Below, piece after piece: positions 59,836-64,000 of a stretch of DNA of 64,000 bases. Each line of letters begins with the position of its first letter. Within the stretch, counting starts at the first letter, position 1. The notes beneath the pieces are model-generated. The model saw only the letters and a list, made by a program, of their open reading frames with translations. It made no database searches and was not told the origin of the DNA. The stretch spans positions 6,102,936 through 6,166,935 of the forward strand of contig VZDJ01007755.1 of assembly GCA_008694505.1 (NCBI GenBank). Direction: 5' to 3'. The DNA is from Cyanoderma ruficeps. Lineage: Eukaryota > Chordata > Aves > Passeriformes > Timaliidae. The position numbers and the translations under genes were made by a program.

Positions 59836-62800
59836 AAAAAAAGGGAAGGATCACGGAGTTTCCTTGCAGGGCTTCTGAGCAGAGGGAGGGAACATCAGCT
59901 CTGCACTCACAGATATGCAAATCCTTCCCCAGGCCCAACAATAGCAGAAACCCTGTGGGAGGAGGAGACCGATGGCAGTGCTGCTCCCAACTCCTTTGCC
60001 TGCAAAGCCCACAGGTTCCCGGCACTTCCCGAGAGCTGGAAGGCCAATGCATCATCCAAGAAGAGAAGAGCTGTAAAAGCTGTGGTATCAGAGTCAACCA
60101 CTCTTTGCCCATGGAGCCGTGACCATCACTGGACATTTTAGGGCTTACAATTTGCCTGCCATTCAGTTCATGGGTGCAGCAGCCCAGAAGATTGATGAAT
60201 CCATGGTTAACATCTCCACATTATCCCTTAGGTTAATAAGGACCACATATAAAAAGCTGGAACTGAAAGAAGAAAACTTTCTGTGGTGAGACCCCAGTTA
60301 ACAGTATTTGCATCAACACACGCCAAGCAAACTTTCTAAATGAAGGAATAGGGTTTTTTGTTTCTAAAAACAAAATTACCAGGAATTACCAGGATTTAAT
60401 GAAGTCTCTGACTTCCAGCTATCACTAATATCTAAATTTCTTCAGCAAAAACTGAGGGAGGACAAGTAACAGATTGGAAACTACCTGCACTAAGCTATTG
60501 CAACAGAAATAGCTCAAATGATTAAGTTTTGATGATTTTACCAGTGCTGACAGCAACCCATAGGAGCTGGAAAAACAAAAACATCCAGTGACATGGACTT
60601 ATCCCCTTCTAGAAAACATGTATTTTGCACTGTATTTCCTTATACTAATAAGTGTTTGCTCTTTTGCACCAAATCTGTTATCTAAAACAGCATGCAGACT
60701 GAGCTGGGACTTTGACCCTGCATTCCAAGGTAGGTTTTCATATGTCCCATCAAAGCTTGATCATAGCAACTGTCAATCATATAATTGAATTTCCTTCACA
60801 TATTCTGCTCAGAACAGCTGACTAAAGCTAGTGGTTAGACTAGACACCTCAAACATCACCTGTCTATGTAAGAAGTCGTCTCCAGGTCTCTCCAAGGCAT
60901 CACTTGAAGCCAAAGGGGTACAACAGGTTATTTGCATAGTACAGAAGCAAAAGCTGTAGCCAGCACTCTTTCCCACTGAGGAGTCAGAAATGTTCATGGG
61001 CTGGCACCTTTCAGGTGCCCAGAAAACAGTGTGGAGGCAACGGGTGTGAGATATGTGAGAGCCCTCACATATCCTGACACTTTCTGATCCCCAGCCCTGA
61101 CGTTAAGGATTCAGAGGTAGCTGAAATGCATGGTGCAGAAGCAACAGAAGTCTAAAATGTCCCAAGCAGTTTTGTTCACAAAAGTCAATGGGAAGCTTAA
61201 TACAAAAAATACAATTGAATACCTCACCCTCTCTTCAATCTTAAGCCCTTCTCAAATGAGGAAGTGCTCAATGGCAAAGGTCCTCAATAGAGTGTGCAAT
61301 TCCAATAAGCAATACACTTTGATATTAGACATCAATACAAAACAAGAGACTGAAGCTGACTGAAAAAACCTGGGACTAGTTTAGGAATTTGTCTCCTATT
61401 TCATCAGCAGCAATTTTCAAGACTCACGCATCTGCAAGCCTGAGCAGATTTGTTGTTGTTCGGTTCTTTCCCTTGGATTGCACACCACGCACGCAGAACA
61501 GACTGTGTTAGCATGCAGACCACTTCTGTACTTTGACATAGGTACTTTCTTTTTGAAAGCAACACAAAATGTAATTTACATTCCTTGATAACCCCATTAA
61601 CATTTCCATGGCCATTAGGAGGTCCAGCAAAAAATGGTTGGTGGCAAACGAAAGGCTCCTCATCATGAGAGACAGAAAGGATGCTCCAAATGTGAATCAA
61701 GTGCAGAATAGTTTCTGATCTATGCATCTTACTCACGTAAGCTTTTATTCATTTAGACACACTTTTAAAACTCCGTAAGAATCTTTGCAATAATTAACAT
61801 GTAAAAACTCTGTCAAATCAAAGAAAAACCTTCATATTTTCATGTAATACATTTCTCGGACATTAGATGGCAATCCCCCCACTTCATTTTTCATACCAGG
61901 GGCCCATATCCTTTCCAAAAATCAAATGTCACCACTTTTCCAACAGGCGAAGGGTCTGTTTGTCTTCTAGGAAGCAAGGCTGTTTGGAAAGCACAGAGCA
62001 TGGAGGCTCTCCCATTGCCATGGCATTTGTTCTGTTGCAACAGTTCTTCAATTTTGGGGTTTTTTTTTCTGAGTAGGAAAGGCAGATGAGTAATGCCATC
62101 ATGGAAGATTGCTTGTATTAGGGGTAAGATTCACTCATTTGTCACTTGGACACCCTACATCATGAGTTGGATGTTTCCATGTCAAAAACTTATAGGCAAA
62201 AATAGAAGTTACCAAAACCTCCCCGTTTTGACAGAGGAAAAAGGGTCTGAGTATGGCATTTAACAATATAATTTCTAGTCTTGCCAATTAAAAAGGATTC
62301 TCCCAAGGGATATCATTAGTCTGTGTAAATCTTTTCTGGAAATTATAAAACTGAACTGAAAAAAACCCCTGCTATTCGGTACCATGTGTGGAATACACAC
62401 AATGGGAAGCACCTACAAACTCTTACAATGGGAATTTTATAGGCAGAAAAAAAAAAATAAGACACGGCATTTAATAACAAGTTAAAAAACAGCTCAAATG
62501 AATTCAACAGAGTATGTAACACACCTGCCCAAGTTAATATGCCTTTGCTTTCAGCCTCTCACTTTTTGCCGTGGTCTATGTGTGATGTTTTAGAAAGAGG
62601 CAGGAGTAACACACCTCATCAACCATTCAGTGATGTCCATGCAGGGGGAATCCTTCCTGACCTTCATTAACTCCCTATGATCTATTTAAGTGGCAGTACA
62701 AGACATCCTGACATCTATTCATTTCAACAGTGTGTGCCTGTGATTCATTCACACAAAAATCACTTCCTAAGCCTTCATTTCTCATCTACTTTCATCGTTC

Positions 62801-64000
62801 ATGAAATATTCTTTTCAAGCCAAGTTCACCCCTTTTCATACATTCCCCTGGGGACCAAATTTTGGCCTTGCCCATTTGAGCTCTTGTGCAAATTCAGTGT
62901 ACATGAGAGTGAGGTTTGCACCTCTCCAGCATTCCAAAAGCACAGATAACATTAGTCCTAAAGACAGGGGTCCACCCACAGCTGGCTACTGAAATAGCTA
63001 ATTTTTCATGTACTCCAGTGAAAATCTAACCTTTTATCCTCACTCTGGAGCTCGTTGTGTATGTATGTGTCAAGGTGACAACACGGTGAAAACAGAAGTT
63101 CTCAAATGGTACATTATCTCGAATATCAAAAGGTCACAAAAGGGTACAAATCGGTAGCTCTCCAGAAGAGACACTGGGTTTTATAAAAAGTGGGTCAGTT
63201 TTAGTTTCATGTAGGTTGTTTGACACAGTGGTTTCTGGCATCACAAGCTCTGGTCTACAGGATACCACAGAGCCTTTGTATCCCTTGCTGTCACTACAGC
63301 ATTGTGTTTTTCTACCCATTAACCAAGGATAAATGACCTAGATATTGTGCCTATTAAAGCCTCATTTTTCTTTTGCCCTTTTGTTCTTTAGTGTACCACA
63401 TTATCACATGCTGAACACATTTAAAGCATTCTCAGTCTCTCATGCCCCTTTGAAGGAGTAAAGTAGGGATTTTAGCGTGCATTTCTGTAGAGTTACTTAG
63501 AGTGGAAAATATGAAGGCAATTCAAGGTTTCTCTTCCTGCCTAGTCCCCTGAAGACGATCAGTTCAGCATTTAGAGCCACTAATCTATAAAGAATATAGC
63601 AGGAAAATGCTATAAAAAAGCCACAAATACAAATACAGAAAGTGAACACCGGTTTTGATGTCCCTAAACACTACATTCTATAATTACATCTCTGCATATC
63701 ATGGGTCACTTTTATTAAAAGCATCATTACTACAGTTGGCAGCAATTTACATCTTATCTTACATGATAGCAGTTTCCAAAGAAAAAAAAAATAAAAAGAC
63801 ATCACAACAAAGAAAAACAATACATTTACAAAGTCATGTCTGTAAACTTCAAGGCTAGTTTAGAGTTGAGGTAATGCTGTTTAGCTTTGTGGCTAAAGTA
63901 ACAAAGTCCTTTAATTTAAAAAAGGTACCTGATTTTTTTCTTTTTGTTTTTACCAGTGCATTACAAGATCACGAGACGATTAAACTGTAGCTTTATCCTG
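59836..64000. other. Unique AT-leaning non-coding sequence
   Basis: No gene, CpG cluster or interspersed repeat recognised. Short A-runs occur at 62450 and 63781. The 123-codon plus frame at 59770-60141 crosses the N-containing G-run and is unreliable. The remaining frames are 110 codons or shorter and unfamiliar. Confidence 0.55.

Overview
The window looks like vertebrate nuclear DNA, most probably from a bird. The main evidence is a set of CR1 LINE fragments. Two carry the avian-type 3' end (8624-8818 on the minus strand, 29895-30172 on the plus strand). Three more decayed pieces lie at 24985-25050, 52681-52750 and 53480-53625. The rest fits a compact avian genome: low interspersed-repeat density, short microsatellites, CpG-poor background, and assembly Ns inside homopolymers or next to a dinucleotide repeat. 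The species cannot be determined from this sequence.

I recognise no protein-coding gene, exon, tRNA, rRNA, snoRNA or known miRNA. The longest open frames (265 codons at 26857-27654 minus, 302 codons at 40793-41701 minus, 203 codons at 51389-52000 plus) lie in GC-rich segments that are also open on the other strand or in other frames, and they show no domain or family resemblance. The best reading is an intergenic gene desert or the inside of a very long intron. Operons, ribosome binding sites and bacterial-type features do not apply.

Layout: 1-20 kb is AT-leaning single-copy DNA with one A/C-rich low-complexity tract (5411-5570), one CR1 copy, a nuclear-receptor-type motif cluster (about 10630) and AT-rich, homeodomain-rich stretches (11.1, 13.4 and 15.3-15.9 kb). 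A short dense CpG island lies at about 20170-20510. From 20 to 29 kb the sequence becomes GC- and GA-rich (27.6-28.3 kb), followed by a conserved-element-like block at 28.55-28.72 kb. The 29-42 kb part carries the best CR1 3' end, a 22-bp minisatellite (33555-33686), several tiny tandem duplications, poly-G/poly-C runs and a moderately CpG-rich segment (40.8-41.35 kb). At 42.6 kb a 13-N gap abuts a (GT)27 array and a 23-bp minisatellite. The 43-64 kb part is again mostly unique sequence, with decayed CR1 pieces at 52.7-53.6 kb, a 73-bp module duplicated 587 bp apart (54178 and 54765), and a fragment resembling the ancient MIR SINE (58681-58830).

No gene network can be described because no gene is supported. 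If the window has a function, it is most plausibly regulatory. The candidates below are motif- and composition-based only, and need cross-species alignment or chromatin data to confirm or discard.
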